Shown piece after piece: positions 54,051-64,000 of a DNA stretch of 64,000 bases (position 1 is the first letter of the stretch; each line of letters starts with the position of its first letter). Below the pieces are notes generated by a model, which saw only the letters and a list, made by a program, of their open reading frames with translations, was not told the DNA's origin and made no database searches. The DNA is from Dendrolimus kikuchii. Lineage: Eukaryota > Arthropoda > Insecta > Lepidoptera > Lasiocampidae. The translations under genes and the position numbers were made by a program. The stretch is from assembly GCA_019925095.2 (NCBI GenBank), contig CM034411.1:7958001-8022000 (forward strand), written 5' to 3'.

Positions 54051-55188
54051 AAAATACCATTATTATGAAAGAATTTATAAAAAAAAAAGTTTAAAGTTGA
54101 AAATCTGAATTAGTTTCAACCGATTCTATTATCACTTAGCGAATAAAGTTGAAATAATCACCAGGACAACATATCTTACTAGGTACTAGGACTGTCATTC
54201 TGATCATATGGAAGCATCTAATGCACTCGTTAGGCCGTACACTTAATACGTTAAGGGTAATTCATGATCAATCATTTTATCGCAACAAGTTATCATTCAA
54301 TATAAATTTTGTTGTTTTATTTCAAATCGTTTTAAAGATTTTTTATATATCGATTCTGTCGTATCACGTTTAAAAAGTATTAAGTGGTAAATTCTTAGAA
54401 AATACAATTTCAAGTAAGACAAGCGCTGGAAGAAATACGGAATCATCATATACATATTTTCATTATTCAACAGGCTATAAAATGTTTTGTGAATTTTTTT
54501 TAAACTAGTAACCTTTTATAGTTTTTAATTTATTTTAACACTACGGCCTCTAGGTCCATACCCATTGTTAAGACACATGGATTTACTTTGAATTTATTGC
54601 TTACACGCTAGTTTCAATTGTGTTAAGGATTTTACGTTGTTTGTTGAGGTGTTTGTAAGAATTTGCACTTAATCTACGTTAGTAATTATTTTTGTGTACA
54701 CTTAATGTTGTCTCATCCCTTAAGCAATGGTGATGTCCGTCCGTCTGTTGTTCGTCTATCTTTGTCTGTCACAGTAATTTTTCTGGGAACTACCTATACT
54801 GATTTGGAAAAAAAAATCCTGCCAACGTTTTTCTTTAACGTTACAACATGGACTCATCGAAGAAAGGCTTCACAACATTCCTTTGAAATAGGATAGAATA
54901 GAATAGAATAATAATTTATAGCTAGAAATATATGTGTACGTAAGTGTTTTTTTTGTGGTAATTGTCCCAATACATTTTGCCTTATTAGGCGTGCAATTTT
55001 CAGATCTTATAACTAAATCTAAATTGAAATCAATTTACAATAGTAATTAGCTAACGTCCATACGCAACATTCACCAAATTCCATGTGATGAGTCATCTGC
55101 CAGCTAGCTGCTAGCTTCGCAATAAAAAGTGAAAAAGAAAATGTTCTCTAATGAAGTTATAAATCTTCGAGTATGTTTATATACAAGA
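54051..55188. other. No gene seen; possible old repeat and (AGAAT)n
   Basis: GTCCGTCCGTCTGTTGTTCG, then TCTATCTTTGTCTGTCAC, at 54735-54775 resembles 32295-32335. AGGATAGAATAGAATAGAAT at 54889-54910 looks like a LINE tail microsatellite. Confidence 0.35.
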
Positions 55189-55520
55189 CTAGCGGCCCCG
55201 GCAGACGTTGTCCTGCTCTGAAAAAATAAAAATCCAGGACCCGATCTCAGCGCCACCTACTACCGGTTCTAATTGTGAACCTAAACCATCCGGGAACCCA
55301 CTCAAACACACAAAAACAAAGTCACCAAAATCGATCCAGGTGATTAGGAGGATTCTAGAACCCGATTTCAGCGCACCTACCGGTTCCAACGGAATAAAAA
55401 GTATCCTATGTCTGTCTCCTGGTTCTAAGCTATCTCTCCACCAATTTTCAGCCAAATCGGTAAAGCTGTTCTTGAGTTATAAATAGTGTAACTAACACGA
55501 CTCTCTTTTATATATATAGA
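55189..55520 (-). mobile_element. Helitron with complete ends (GCCGGGGCCGCTAG)
   Basis: The minus strand starts A|TCTATATATATAAAAGAGAG, continues GTCGTGTTAGTTACACTAT and CGATTTGGCTGAAAATTGG, and ends CTGCCGGGGCCGCTAG followed by T. This is a common lepidopteran Helitron type. The two frames across it (88 and 92 codons on opposite strands) are by-products. 332 bp, non-autonomous. Confidence 0.75.
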
Positions 55521-56334
55521 TGTAGATTTAATAAAAATTCTTACAGACGAATTGTGAACATCCTGCTTTTTGAAGGGGGTTAAAAAATTCAAAATTCCAC
55601 GCCAGGTCATTTCAGCATGCCTAATTGATATCTACTAAGAAGACAACAATAGGATACTAAAACAAAGATTCTGAATAGCTCATCGTTATGCCGGTCCAAA
55701 CAAAATACTGTACATATTTTAGAAATATTTTTGGGACATTTGCGGCTGCTTTGGGTAAGAATTCAGGGCCTTAATTCGATCTTGATGAATATGGATAAGG
55801 TTTTTAGCAATCGCTTGTTTTGGAGAGCGCTCGTGGAACAGAAATTTCACCAGTGATAGTTCGAAAAGTAGACTTTATTTTTGGGTACCATAGCCTCTTT
55901 GAGAAAATCAGAACATACAATAATTATAATTCTTACAATATAAAACACATAACTTAATACACATATCAACTAAGTTTCCACTAAAAAAATAATTCTTGTT
56001 ACGCATTTGGCTCGTACAACTATAAGAAAATTATAATAAATTTGATGAAATATTGGAAAATTAGATATAAAATACAAACAAAAATATGTACTCGCTAACC
56101 ACTATCGAATTGTATTCGAATAGATGATTCGATTCAAGTTATTACACGGATAAACACACAGGGATGTCCCAATAGATTTAAGTAATTATATGGTTAGGTA
56201 TTGATTTTAATTTTAAAGTAACAAAGTATTTTATTGTTGATTTTATTTAAATTTATTTATTTAATTTACTAGTTAAATATTACACAAATAGAATTAGTTT
56301 TATTAAGTATTATTATTTAACAAATTTGGGTCGT
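55521..56334. other. No gene seen
   Basis: Anonymous. GCTTTTTGAAGGGGGTTAAA at 55563-55582 resembles the AAGTCGGTT-family end. Confidence 0.4.
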
Positions 56335-56545
56335 TTTGGTCTTACGCCAAAAGGAAGGGTTACACTGAAAATCAGCGTTGTGTCGGATATAACTCCGGCA
56401 CAGCAATATATGTCGAGTGCTGTTGGTGTGAAACCTTGTTTGCTGAAAATGCGGCGTACAAATTCTCAAAATATGCTCTGTGTATAATAATGTATAAGGA
56501 ATTTAATTACGTCGCTATTTTTTCAAATAAAGTCTTTCTCTCTAT
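56335..56545 (+). mobile_element. LINE 3'-UTR fragment (CTGAAAATCAG family), copy 2
   Basis: GGTCTTACGCCAAAAGGAAG, ACACTGAAAATCAGCGTTGT, ACTCCGGCACAGCA and TCAAATAAAGTCTTTCTCTC. The polyadenylation-like AATAAA near the end supports a transcript 3' end. Confidence 0.55.
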
Positions 56546-56726
56546 AAAATCATAATGTCCATCTATGTTTGTGTCCGTCCCTCTATGTCACAAAAATCTC
56601 AATTTTTTTAAGTTTGCATAATATTATAATGGCTGTTAGTAAGAGGTGTCTAATTTTGTGTATGGATGTCAGTCCCTAAGGAATGATAAAGAGAAATTGT
56701 TAAAAAATCTAAATCATGTATATACA

Positions 56727-57000
56727 TTTTTTTATTGCGTGAGTTCAGCAGACAGGCAGTCGGCTCACTTGATGGAAAGCGGTTACAATCACCTATGGAC
56801 ATTTGTAACACCAAAGGTGCTACCAATGTGCTACCGGTCTCTAAATAGAGAATGGAACCTGACCACCAATTCCGAAACACAATTTAAGGTTGTTATGGCG
56901 CCATGTTCTAGACCAGAGGTGGTAGCCGTCCAGACGGGCACATACCTTACCACCTGGCTGTGGGTTGTTATGTCATTTTTTCTCCGTTCCTGCACTAATA
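56727..57000 (-). mobile_element. SINE-A copy 14, head deletion
   Basis: Tail GAGTTCAGCAGACAGGCAG and body present. The CCGGGCGGCC block is deleted between GTTATGTCATT and TTTCTCCGTTCCTGCAC, so about 40 bp are missing. Confidence 0.8.
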
Positions 57001-57357
57001 GAATACATATATATGTATTCTAATAGATACATACGTAACTGTGGGTCTTGTCTACTTCTTTAACAATAATTTTGCGACGTATTATCAAATGTACAAAATT
57101 TAAATGTCTATCTGCTGCTATGTAAGCTGTGTTTATTGAAAATATTTTTTTTATTAATAAAAAATACTGGATTTACCGGCACACTTTAGGTTTCTTATTT
57201 TGTGAGCTATGTCAGTTACTTTGGTTCTATCGTGGATATTAATATCGAATTTCTACCATATCACTGCTGATTTAGGGGGTTAGTACAGAAGACGGGTATA
57301 CCTTGGCTATACAATCCAACTCTCTTTAATTACACCAACCTGATTTCGCTTTAAATT
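57001..57357. other. No gene seen
   Basis: Anonymous spacer up to the 15-bp duplication of the next insertion. Confidence 0.35.
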
Positions 57358-57372
57358 CAAGAAAGGACCCCT

Positions 57373-57694
57373 TTTCTTTTTTTTTTGTTAACTCAGAGTG
57401 TCTTTTCTTGTGACACACACACGGGTCTTGGATACAGGGGAATACCAAAAGCGCCGCCTAGTATCGCGCGCTTCGTGTGCACCAAATCGGCAAACGGGAT
57501 CTCCTCCATTAAAGGAGGAGGCCGATCAAACTACCTACTAAACCTACCTGGGTCCCTATGAGAGCATATATCTAGAATGCCGGGGATGTATAATGTAATT
57601 AAACTCTTCCGACATCCTAGTGCGCCGATTTGGTACTAAGCCCCGGGAAGCAGGGCCTCACCACTTCGTACAGTAGAAGTGGTTCCACCGATAC
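57373..57694 (-). mobile_element. GC-rich 322-bp retroelement with 15-bp duplication
   Basis: CAAGAAAGGACCCCT (57358-57372) and CAAGAAAGGGCCCCT (57695-57709) flank it with one mismatch. A T-rich run (TTTCTTTTTTTTTTG) follows the left flank, placing poly(A) on the minus strand. The interior is GC-rich and non-coding, with TCCTCCATTAAAGGAGGA forming a hairpin. Its sequence differs from 33527-33838, but the size and duplication length are alike. Confidence 0.7.
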
Positions 57695-57709
57695 CAAGAA
57701 AGGGCCCCT

Positions 57710-58432
57710 AAATCAACGTACTATAATTGCTTTTATTGATTTGATAAACAATCAAAACAGGTTTCTCCATAATTCACGGCATTTTTAATTTGTTTAAATT
57801 AAAAAAAAATGTTTTACATGCTGTGATATTAAGTATTTAGTGCAAATTGCATTTCTCATCAACGTCTTAAACCACTTAGCGTTCGTATATTAGGACTTTT
57901 GCTTTTTGTTAGTCATAACAGGTTTTGGTTTCAGGTTCGACTCCCGCCGAGAGGCTTGCGTGTAGGATCATTGACTTGTTCCCATTTCGGCTCCCAGAAA
58001 TATTATTATACATAACATCAAATTAAACGACGACATTTATCTCAGGTTTAACTTAAAAAAAACGATTTTGTTTTTCATTAAGAGATCGGCAAACTGGTTA
58101 TTACCAGAACGTAATATTATATATTGCACAACAAGTTCATGAAAATATGATAGCTAAATGGCTTGCATGTTGTGAACACAATAATCAATAAAATAACTCT
58201 CACTAAACAGAAATTGAATGTGACGACTCAAAGAAACAAAATCATTAGCACACACATTAGAAAAATCAAAACAATGCACTAATAGGTTTAAACAATAGTT
58301 ATATAAGTTTAAGTTATGTTGTTTTATTTTTCCTACTGTATAAAACCTTTTATAAACCATATTAAAAAAAGGAAATGCTTTTTTTTGTAAAAGTAAATTG
58401 TTTTGTTTAAGTTCAAAACGCATTAGCCTTTC
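57710..58432. other. No gene seen; isolated B-box-like sequence
   Basis: AGGTTCGACTCCCGCC at 57935-57950 matches the pol III B-box consensus, but I find no A box or tRNA fold around it. The rest is AT-rich. Confidence 0.3.
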
Positions 58433-58692
58433 TCCGTGCAGGAACGGAAAAAGAATACTAATTCCTACGGCCGGGCGGCATGTCGTAAGAGGCGACAAAA
58501 TAACCCACAGCCAGGTGGTAGGGCATTTGCCCGTCTAGATGGCTACCACCCCTGATCTAGAGTATGCCGCCATAACAACATTGAGTTCAAGGCCAGCAGC
58601 ACATTGGCAGGACCTCTGGTATTGCTAATTATCTATTGCTAATGTATCGCAGTTGGGCTGTCAGCCTGTTTGCTGAGCTTCAACAATAAAAA
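58433..58692 (+). mobile_element. SINE-A copy 15, internal deletion
   Basis: CCGTGCAGGAACGGAAAAAG, CGGCCGGGCGGCATGTCG and GCAATAAAA-type tail (TCAACAATAAAAATAATG). The segment after ACAACATTGAGTT is shortened by ~50 bp and diverged. Confidence 0.78.
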
Positions 58693-59500
58693 TAATGTAC
58701 AAATACCCACAACAATCTTCTTGTTTAAAAAATGCTGTCATTTATTTTTGAAAAAGTGTGAATGTGATCGACAGATCCAATGGCGTGTTTAGCAGATACT
58801 ATAACCACACTATGACAAGCAAACCAATAACAAACGATCTTATCAATCTAGTTCAATAGTATGTATTACAATAAATATATGTGGAGGTCCTAACAGCCGA
58901 TTATGAAGTGTTACGAAGTGGGCAGGTATCTCTCAATAAATAAAATTAAATAAAAATAATTAGGTTTAAAGCCTCAGCCCGTGTTATGTTGCCCCAACAC
59001 GACATTTTGTTGTGGTGGTAAATTTTATATGGCTGTGTAACATGTGAGAATTTTCACAGGAATACGCCATTATTGAATCCATAAATATTTATTCGTCATA
59101 CCGCGGAAGAAGCATAGGATTAACAACCAGTAAAAGTAGGTTACTCTAAAAGCTCCTAAATTTTATTTGACTAGATGGCGATACCGGTCTTTCTCTCGCT
59201 TGTTGACATTTTATTAAAAAAATATATATTTTAGACCAAATTATTCAAAAGTGGAAGAGTAAATTGGGTAGTTAACACATTTAAATGTAACTTCTAAAAC
59301 AATGTTCATATAAAAGAGGGGGCGCTAAAATATCATGTTACCATCATACTTTTAAAATATATACAATTTTTTTTTAATTTTATTCATTTATAATTTTCAT
59401 TCGTTTTAAGTAAGCCACATTTTCCATGGTGTGAATAAACATCTCTATAATACTACGTACTTTCTGTGTTGGAAACAACAGAACTAGGAGCACCGACTTT
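58693..59500. other. No gene seen
   Basis: Anonymous, with a MITE-G block (AAAAGCTCCTAAATTTTATT, then TGACTAGATGGCGATACC) at 59145-59185. Confidence 0.4.
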
Positions 59501-59799
59501 GAATTGCTTGAGTTCAGTAGAGAGGCAGACGACTCACCTGATGGAAAGCGATTATCATCGCCTACACACATTTAGAACACCAAAGGTGCTACAAATGCGC
59601 TGCTGCTCTCTAAACGGAGACTGGAACCTGACCACTAATGCCAAAACACAACTTGAGAGTGTTATGGCGGCATGCTCTAGACCAAGGGTGGCAGCTATAT
59701 GGCAAATACCCTATCATCTGGCTGTGGGTTGTTTTGTCGCCTCTTACGACAGACCGCCCAATCGCAGAAAATTGTATTCTTCCTCCGTTCCTGCACGGA
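59501..59799 (-). mobile_element. SINE-A copy 16
   Basis: GCTTGAGTTCAGTAGAGAGG to CCTCCGTTCCTGCACGG. The poly(A) is eroded. It abuts the open block that follows. Confidence 0.82.
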
Positions 59800-60062
59800 A
59801 AACGAATTCTATAACATTGAATTTTGAAGTGCGGGTAGTTAATCAAATTTTTCGTGACGCTGTCCAAGTAACATTTAACGAAATAAGTGATACAGTACAC
59901 GCTGAATGGTTTACAAATTACAACATTTTTTATCGGATAACTTTAATGTACAACATGTATTCGGAACATTCGATCATTCTTGGCCGAGCAGTGGTGCCTT
60001 TAAAAAGTATAAAAGGGTTTAAGTATAGGTGGGCACAGAACAGTGTCGCTAAAATACGTTAA
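59800..60062 (+). other. Unassigned 85-codon coding-like block
   Basis: The frame from the SINE-A edge to TAA at 60060-60062 reads NSITLNFEVRVVNQIFRDAV, then SDTVHAEWFTNYNIFYRITL, ILGRAVVPLKSIKGF and KYRWAQNSVAKIR. It has two tryptophans, balanced charge and alternating strand-like pattern, unlike the Phe/Leu/Asn-rich chance frames around it. LGRAVVPLKSI resembles a beta-strand turn of C2-type domains, but that is only an impression. It could be an exon, a captured gene piece or part of an unknown element. Confidence 0.3.
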
Positions 60063-60596
60063 TTATAAATATATACATGCATATTATCACAACTGTTTCC
60101 CTGGGGGTAGGCAGAGACGAACGATTTCTACTTACGACGATCCTGACAAACAATTTTAGCTTCATCTACTTTAATTTACTAATTAACCTCTTCATACTAA
60201 TGCGCTTATTTGAGATGCTTTTTATCTGATCTCTTTTTAACACTTCGGCTATTTGATCATGGTCTATGAAAAAATATGTATAACAAGAGTTTAAGCAGGC
60301 AAATTTAGGTGGTTTGGGCATATAGAGAATGGATGAAAGTAGAATCACAAAATAAGGTAAAATTAATGACAATAAACCGCGACGCGTAAATACAAAGACG
60401 TAAAAACAAATTTGTTTGTACGTCCCATGATTACAGTTTTGAATGTAAAATGCTACTGCTATAGAAGTTCTAGAAAATCCAAAGAACATCATGGAGTCAT
60501 ACCTTGGAAAATATAAGAGTTTGATATAATATAAGAGGTAGAGACGAAGTTGCGAAGAGTGTTTTAGTATTTTCCTAAATGAAAATTCCATATAAT
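60063..60596. other. No gene seen
   Basis: AT-rich. The long minus-strand frame (60166-60738) starts inside the Penelope 3' UTR and is hydrophobic/basic without motifs. Confidence 0.35.
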
Positions 60597-60913
60597 ATTT
60601 TCTTAAGTTTTCGCGACTTGTATACATAATAAAACTACGTTTTAACGGTTTTAAGCGCGGTAATTTTATTTGATTTTGGTTTTTCCGACGTTTCGGCCAC
60701 TTTTCAGTGGCCGTGATTACGGAAGACAAAGATGTCAAGTGTCAATGAGTATTGTTAAAGTTTTATTTAGCCTACCGCCAACTTATTAATTTTAATTATT
60801 TAATTTTATTTTTAATTTTGTTTATGGTTATTATTTACTCTATGGGAGCCTAATCTAATTTACTACCGCTTCGCAACATGTTATGGCTTTAAGAGAAGAA
60901 GCGGCGCAAGAAA
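60597..60913 (-). mobile_element. Solo Penelope-like 3' UTR
   Basis: Starting TTTTCTTAAGTTTTCGCGAC, it carries the full reverse of the 48.47-48.78 kb 3' UTR, including CGTTTCGGCCACTTTTCAGT, TATGGGAGCCTAATCTAAT and GAAGAAGCGGCGCAAGAAA. No coding, so it is extremely 5'-truncated. Confidence 0.75.
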
Positions 60914-61139
60914 AAATTCCATGTTTACAGAGATCACAATCTCTAAGAAACGTTGGCGATTGTTATTTTCATTAAAATAAGGTTCTACTTCAGCTATTAG
61001 CAAAGAAACAAACTTATACAATTACTGACATACTTATCTATTGTCAAGGATTGTAATGTTCATGTTAGAATAAAAATATACAAAAGATGTCCTTGAAAAG
61101 CATTCACTTATATTAATTTATTTGAAATGTTTTTCCAAA
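60914..61139. other. No gene seen
   Basis: Anonymous AT-rich sequence. Confidence 0.35.
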
Positions 61140-61265
61140 ATGATGGGTTGTCTGGAAAAGACAGCTTTAAGGGATAACATCGACCATTGTACATTTATGG
61201 TATTCTATTATTTAGAATTTGAATGAAATTCTATTGGTGAACAATAAACAGTTATCTATATCTAC
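61140..61265 (+). mobile_element. LINE 3'-UTR hairpin fragment
   Basis: GGGTTGTCTGGAAAAGACAG, then CTTTAAGGGATAACATCGAC and GTGAACAATAAACAGTTATC, then (TATC)-type tail. A mutated version of the hairpin module. Confidence 0.55.
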
Positions 61266-61558
61266 CATACTAATATTTATACATCTAATAGAATACTGTA
61301 AGTATAACCTGCAAGCACTAAATCATCTCTTGAAATTGCATCAACGCAATAAGCGTAGATAACTATGACCTATTCTAAACCTGAACAATTTATCATTAGG
61401 TAACTCACAGGTATTTTAACTAAGTCCATTTCTAGTATTAATCGTAATTGCATCTCAATTAATTTACCAACGAACTAAATTCGTCAAAGGCCAATACTAA
61501 AATATTGCTTTTCATTCATGTATACATCATTAATGTCAATATTATTAATTAAGGTGCT
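61266..61558. other. No gene seen
   Basis: Anonymous AT-rich sequence. Confidence 0.35.
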
Positions 61559-61759
61559 GGGGCTTCATCAGCGTTAGTGTTAAAAATTTAAGCTGTGGCC
61601 GAATGCGTCTTATATAAGCGTTAAAAAATAATGCACTTAACACATAGCCACATTAGTATATATATACAACGTTATCTGTCAATACTTAACGTCATAAACG
61701 TCGTGTCGCCATATCTACATAAAAAGGCCTAAATCTAACACTAACGCAGATGAAGCCTC
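61559..61759. mobile_element. MITE with 24-bp inverted ends (CTTCATC...GTTAGTGTTA)
   Basis: GGGGCTTCATCAGCGTTAGT, then GTTA, is mirrored by TAACACTAACGCAGATGAAG, then CCTC. By eye the arms differ at two positions. A diverged relative is at 31130-31332. No clear target duplication and no coding. Confidence 0.65.
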
Positions 61760-62084
61760 ATCGCCTAGGAAGATCAATATTTTTGCATAACACACGTGGA
61801 CATGACGTTTGTTGTTTAAAATGCTGCTACCATTTTTTACTAATTTAGTGATGCTGGTGACGAAATCAGTACTCGTTTTATCGTAACACATCAGCTTTTA
61901 ATCAAACACCAAGTCTGTAATTGTCAAGTTATTCATAATTCCATTTATGTTAAATTATGATTACTTTAGTAATAACGCTGTAAATACAGTATCGCTTGCG
62001 AGGAACTATCCCATTAATCAATATGTATTTATATACTACTCTGTATTCATTTCCGTTATCGAAAGTACTTATTTTCCATATTTC
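61760..62084. other. No gene seen
   Basis: Anonymous AT-rich sequence. Confidence 0.35.
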
Positions 62085-62168
62085 CAAGTTGCCTGGAAGA
62101 GATCGCTTTAAGAGAGCTTTAATAGCGGTTTTTGTTTTACCATGAAGGTATAATATTGTAACTATGCA
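62085..62168 (+). mobile_element. LINE 3'-UTR hairpin fragment, cut by next LINE
   Basis: CAAGTTGCCTGGAAGAGATC, then GCTTTAAGAGAGCTTTAAT, is a damaged hairpin module. The interrupted tail appears to resume near 62850-62905 (AGTAAACAATAAAGTGTTAT, then CCTATCTA), so the LINE fragment at 62169 probably inserted into it. Confidence 0.5.
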
Positions 62169-62820
62169 TTTTTTTCATTGTCTGAAACAGGCAAACAAGC
62201 AAGCGACTCACCTGACGAAAAGTGGTTATCGTCGCCTATGGACGTTTGGAACACCATAGGTTTGGCCAACGCGTTTCCAACCTCCAACAAATTTTATAAT
62301 GCTCTTCTTAAAAAAAACATGTCATAGCGCAAAGGGTATTATTGCTGTACGCGGAATAAATATTCTAGAGAACTGTTGCGTAGTTGAGCGTGGGAGCTCA
62401 AGGAAATGAGGGTGAATATACAAAGTGAGGCATTGGCACCATAACAAACAATTCCTCGGAATACTCTCCGTTATACAGGCGGTATAATACGCAGAGGGAC
62501 GCAGTCTCTTCAAAGGCTAAACGATTCTAAACCGCTTGTTAGTGTGGGATCGTCGACGATATGAACGGCGCGATGCTGGATGGAGTCGAGAGGGTCAGTC
62601 TGGTAAGCGGGTGCTCTGGCCCATACATGTGAGCAGTATTCCATACGCGGTCTGACTTGCTCTTTGTACAGCGCAAGCCGTCGCCGCGGGGTGAAGTACT
62701 ACTTGGATCGGTTTAGCATAACAAGTTTTTTGGAGGCAAGTTTAGCCTTGCCTTCCAGATAACTCCAAAACTGCACGTCGTATGTTATATCGACGCCAAA
62801 GATTCCGATACTATTGGATA
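62169..62820 (-). pseudogene. 3' fragment of the SINE-A partner LINE, copy 3
   Basis: The minus strand carries, in broken frames, blocks equivalent to SIGSSVLTSRMF, LEGKAKLASKK, YKTQVSPHMEYCSHFWAG, LDPLDCIKCR and LDDPILT-like, down to HPHFLELPRSTTQQFSRIFI, then the shared tail and poly(A). It extends about 480 bp further 5' than the copy at 44376-44702. Confidence 0.75.
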
Positions 62821-62905
62821 TAGTAAGATGTGTTGATAGATAAGATTTATGTACCTACTTTTTTATTTTAGTAAACAATAAAGTGTTATCCTATCTATAA
62901 ATTTA

Positions 62906-63889
62906 AAAATAAGCATATTAACACTTTCGATTATATTACTAATATCACTTAAAAAAAAGTTGCAAATAATAATACGTCAAAAAGCGAAATTAGGACGATC
63001 TGTGGCGATATCTACTTAAATAGAAATTAGGAGTTTTTCAGCCACATTATTCTTTCGTATTCAAAGCTAAAAGCATCTTAAAAACCTACAACGAAAAACC
63101 AACCGGAAAACAGACGTTACTAGCAAATGGGGTACACTAGCTAATAGTAGCGAAGAAAATTAGCCAAATCACTTTTCCTCATGACTATACGGTCGCGTGC
63201 TAACCTCGCATAAGGCTCTGCACACGCTATTCTGATGTTTTACAGGGTTCGCTATAAAAAACGACGTAGTCAATTGATATTTTGTAAGGGTTACTACTGT
63301 TTTTTTATCGTGCGATATAAACACAGTGGATGGACAGGGGATTAATTACCACCAAAAAACTTTCCAGTGTTGTAATTATAAGGATTATTAAATGGTTTTA
63401 TAAGTTTCTTTACGATTTGTGACAAATTGTATGCAAGTAGGTAATTGTTTTAGGATTATTTGATTTTTTAAATGATAAATAGGTTTCTGTTTGACCATGA
63501 TCGTGCATAATATTAGACGATAATGCGGTCGAAGATGGAGCAAGCTTATCTATACACTGTTTTTCTTTAGAAGATCATTTTTGTACCTTACAAACAGAAT
63601 GTTTGCAATGAATTACACTAATTAATGATGTTCAAAAGACTACTTAAGCCACATCTAATGTTAGATATTACACTACAAAATGTTTTATATTAATCATCTA
63701 ATTACTAAATTTTTATACACAATTTAACGAAAACTTTATCCAAAAATGTATCTTACAAGAAGAAACAAGGTACATACTCGTTGAAATCAGTATCCCGCAT
63801 GACAATAACCTCGTGAAGAAAGAAAAAGAAAAGCTAAGTAAATACTTAGGATGTTGCTCACGAGGTTACTGCAATGTGGCGTCTGGAGT
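62906..63889. other. No gene seen
   Basis: Anonymous, with a reverse MITE-G block (GTGGCGATATCTACTTAAAT, then ATTAGGAGTTTTTC) at 63001-63047. Confidence 0.4.
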
Positions 63890-64000
63890 CAACGAGCATT
63901 GTGCCGAAAGTTGTCACCGTCAACGGTCTTATAGCGAAAAGTCTAAACCGTCATTTAGAGAGGCTGTCACTGGGAAGCTGGGTGAAGGGCCAGATACAGA
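63890..64000 (+). pseudogene. LINE coding fragment (VTVNGLIAKSL type), cut by window end
   Basis: The frame reads KVVTVNGLIAKSLNRHLERL, then SLGSWVKGQIQ, at the window edge. It is the same family as 29886-30070 on the minus strand. The rest lies outside the window. Confidence 0.5.

Noticed and set aside
55189..55486. 88- and 92-codon frames on opposite strands
   Set aside because: They lie wholly inside a non-autonomous Helitron with clear ends.
57935..57950. Possible tRNA or SINE promoter (AGGTTCGACTCC)
   Set aside because: The B-box match is good, but no A box at the right distance and no cloverleaf could be found.
58154..58498. 114-codon minus-strand frame as a membrane protein
   Set aside because: Its start lies in SINE-A copy 15 and the rest is AT-rich spacer with Phe/Leu/Asn bias.
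60166..60738. 190-codon minus-strand frame
   Set aside because: It begins inside the reverse of a Penelope 3' UTR and continues through AT-rich spacer. Hydrophobic/basic composition without any motif.

Overview
The window looks like non-coding, transposon-dense DNA from an insect, most likely a moth or butterfly (Lepidoptera). It is visibly AT-rich and I could not recognise a single intact host gene. The lepidopteran assignment rests on recognised repeat types: Helitrons beginning TCTATACTAATATTATAAA and ending CTAG, tRNA-derived SINEs with (ATT)n tails, non-LTR elements whose 3' ends carry a GATCGCT...AGCGATAAGG hairpin, and BEL/Pao and Penelope-like elements of insect type. If a host gene spans this window, what is seen is probably intron or intergenic spacer.

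Layout. 1-2.1 kb: decayed BEL/Pao pol (RNase H, then integrase). 2.1-13 kb: mostly anonymous AT-rich DNA with LINE tails, small MITEs and Helitron pieces. 13.17-13.69 kb: two Helitrons head to tail. 14.2-15.05 kb: a tRNA-derived SINE split by a LINE tail, facing an inverted copy of the same tail. 16.96-21.09 kb: a three-layer nest, with a TA-flanked MITE holding a hAT element with a perfect 8-bp duplication, which in turn holds a 5'-truncated LINE. 22-28 kb: SINE-A copies, a Penelope fragment split by a tRNA-SINE, and a LINE C-terminus. 29-40 kb: LINE carboxy-terminal fragments of several families, a GC-rich retroelement with a 15-bp duplication, and a Helitron. 40-46 kb: a hAT-like MITE, a second copy of the outer MITE that acts as the empty site, LINE pieces and a long (TG)n tract. 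47.26-48.78 kb: a Penelope-like element with open RT and GIY-YIG frame. 49.7-52.46 kb: a young BEL/Pao element with two near-identical LTRs, a 5-bp duplication and an open gag but no pol. 52.5-64 kb: further SINE-A copies, a Helitron, another GC-rich retroelement, MITEs and LINE fragments running off the end.

The dominant resident is a short retroposon, here called SINE-A (about 300 bp, 16 copies, 12 on the minus strand). Its last ~90 bp match the 3' end of the LINE nested at 17.4-20.1 kb, including the LINE's final codons, stop codon and poly(A). This implies that the LINE machinery mobilises SINE-A. Two further loci join this tail or SINE body to unrelated LINE coding sequence. No CRISPR array, operon, riboswitch or bacterial-type feature is present, and no tRNA or rRNA gene is convincing.
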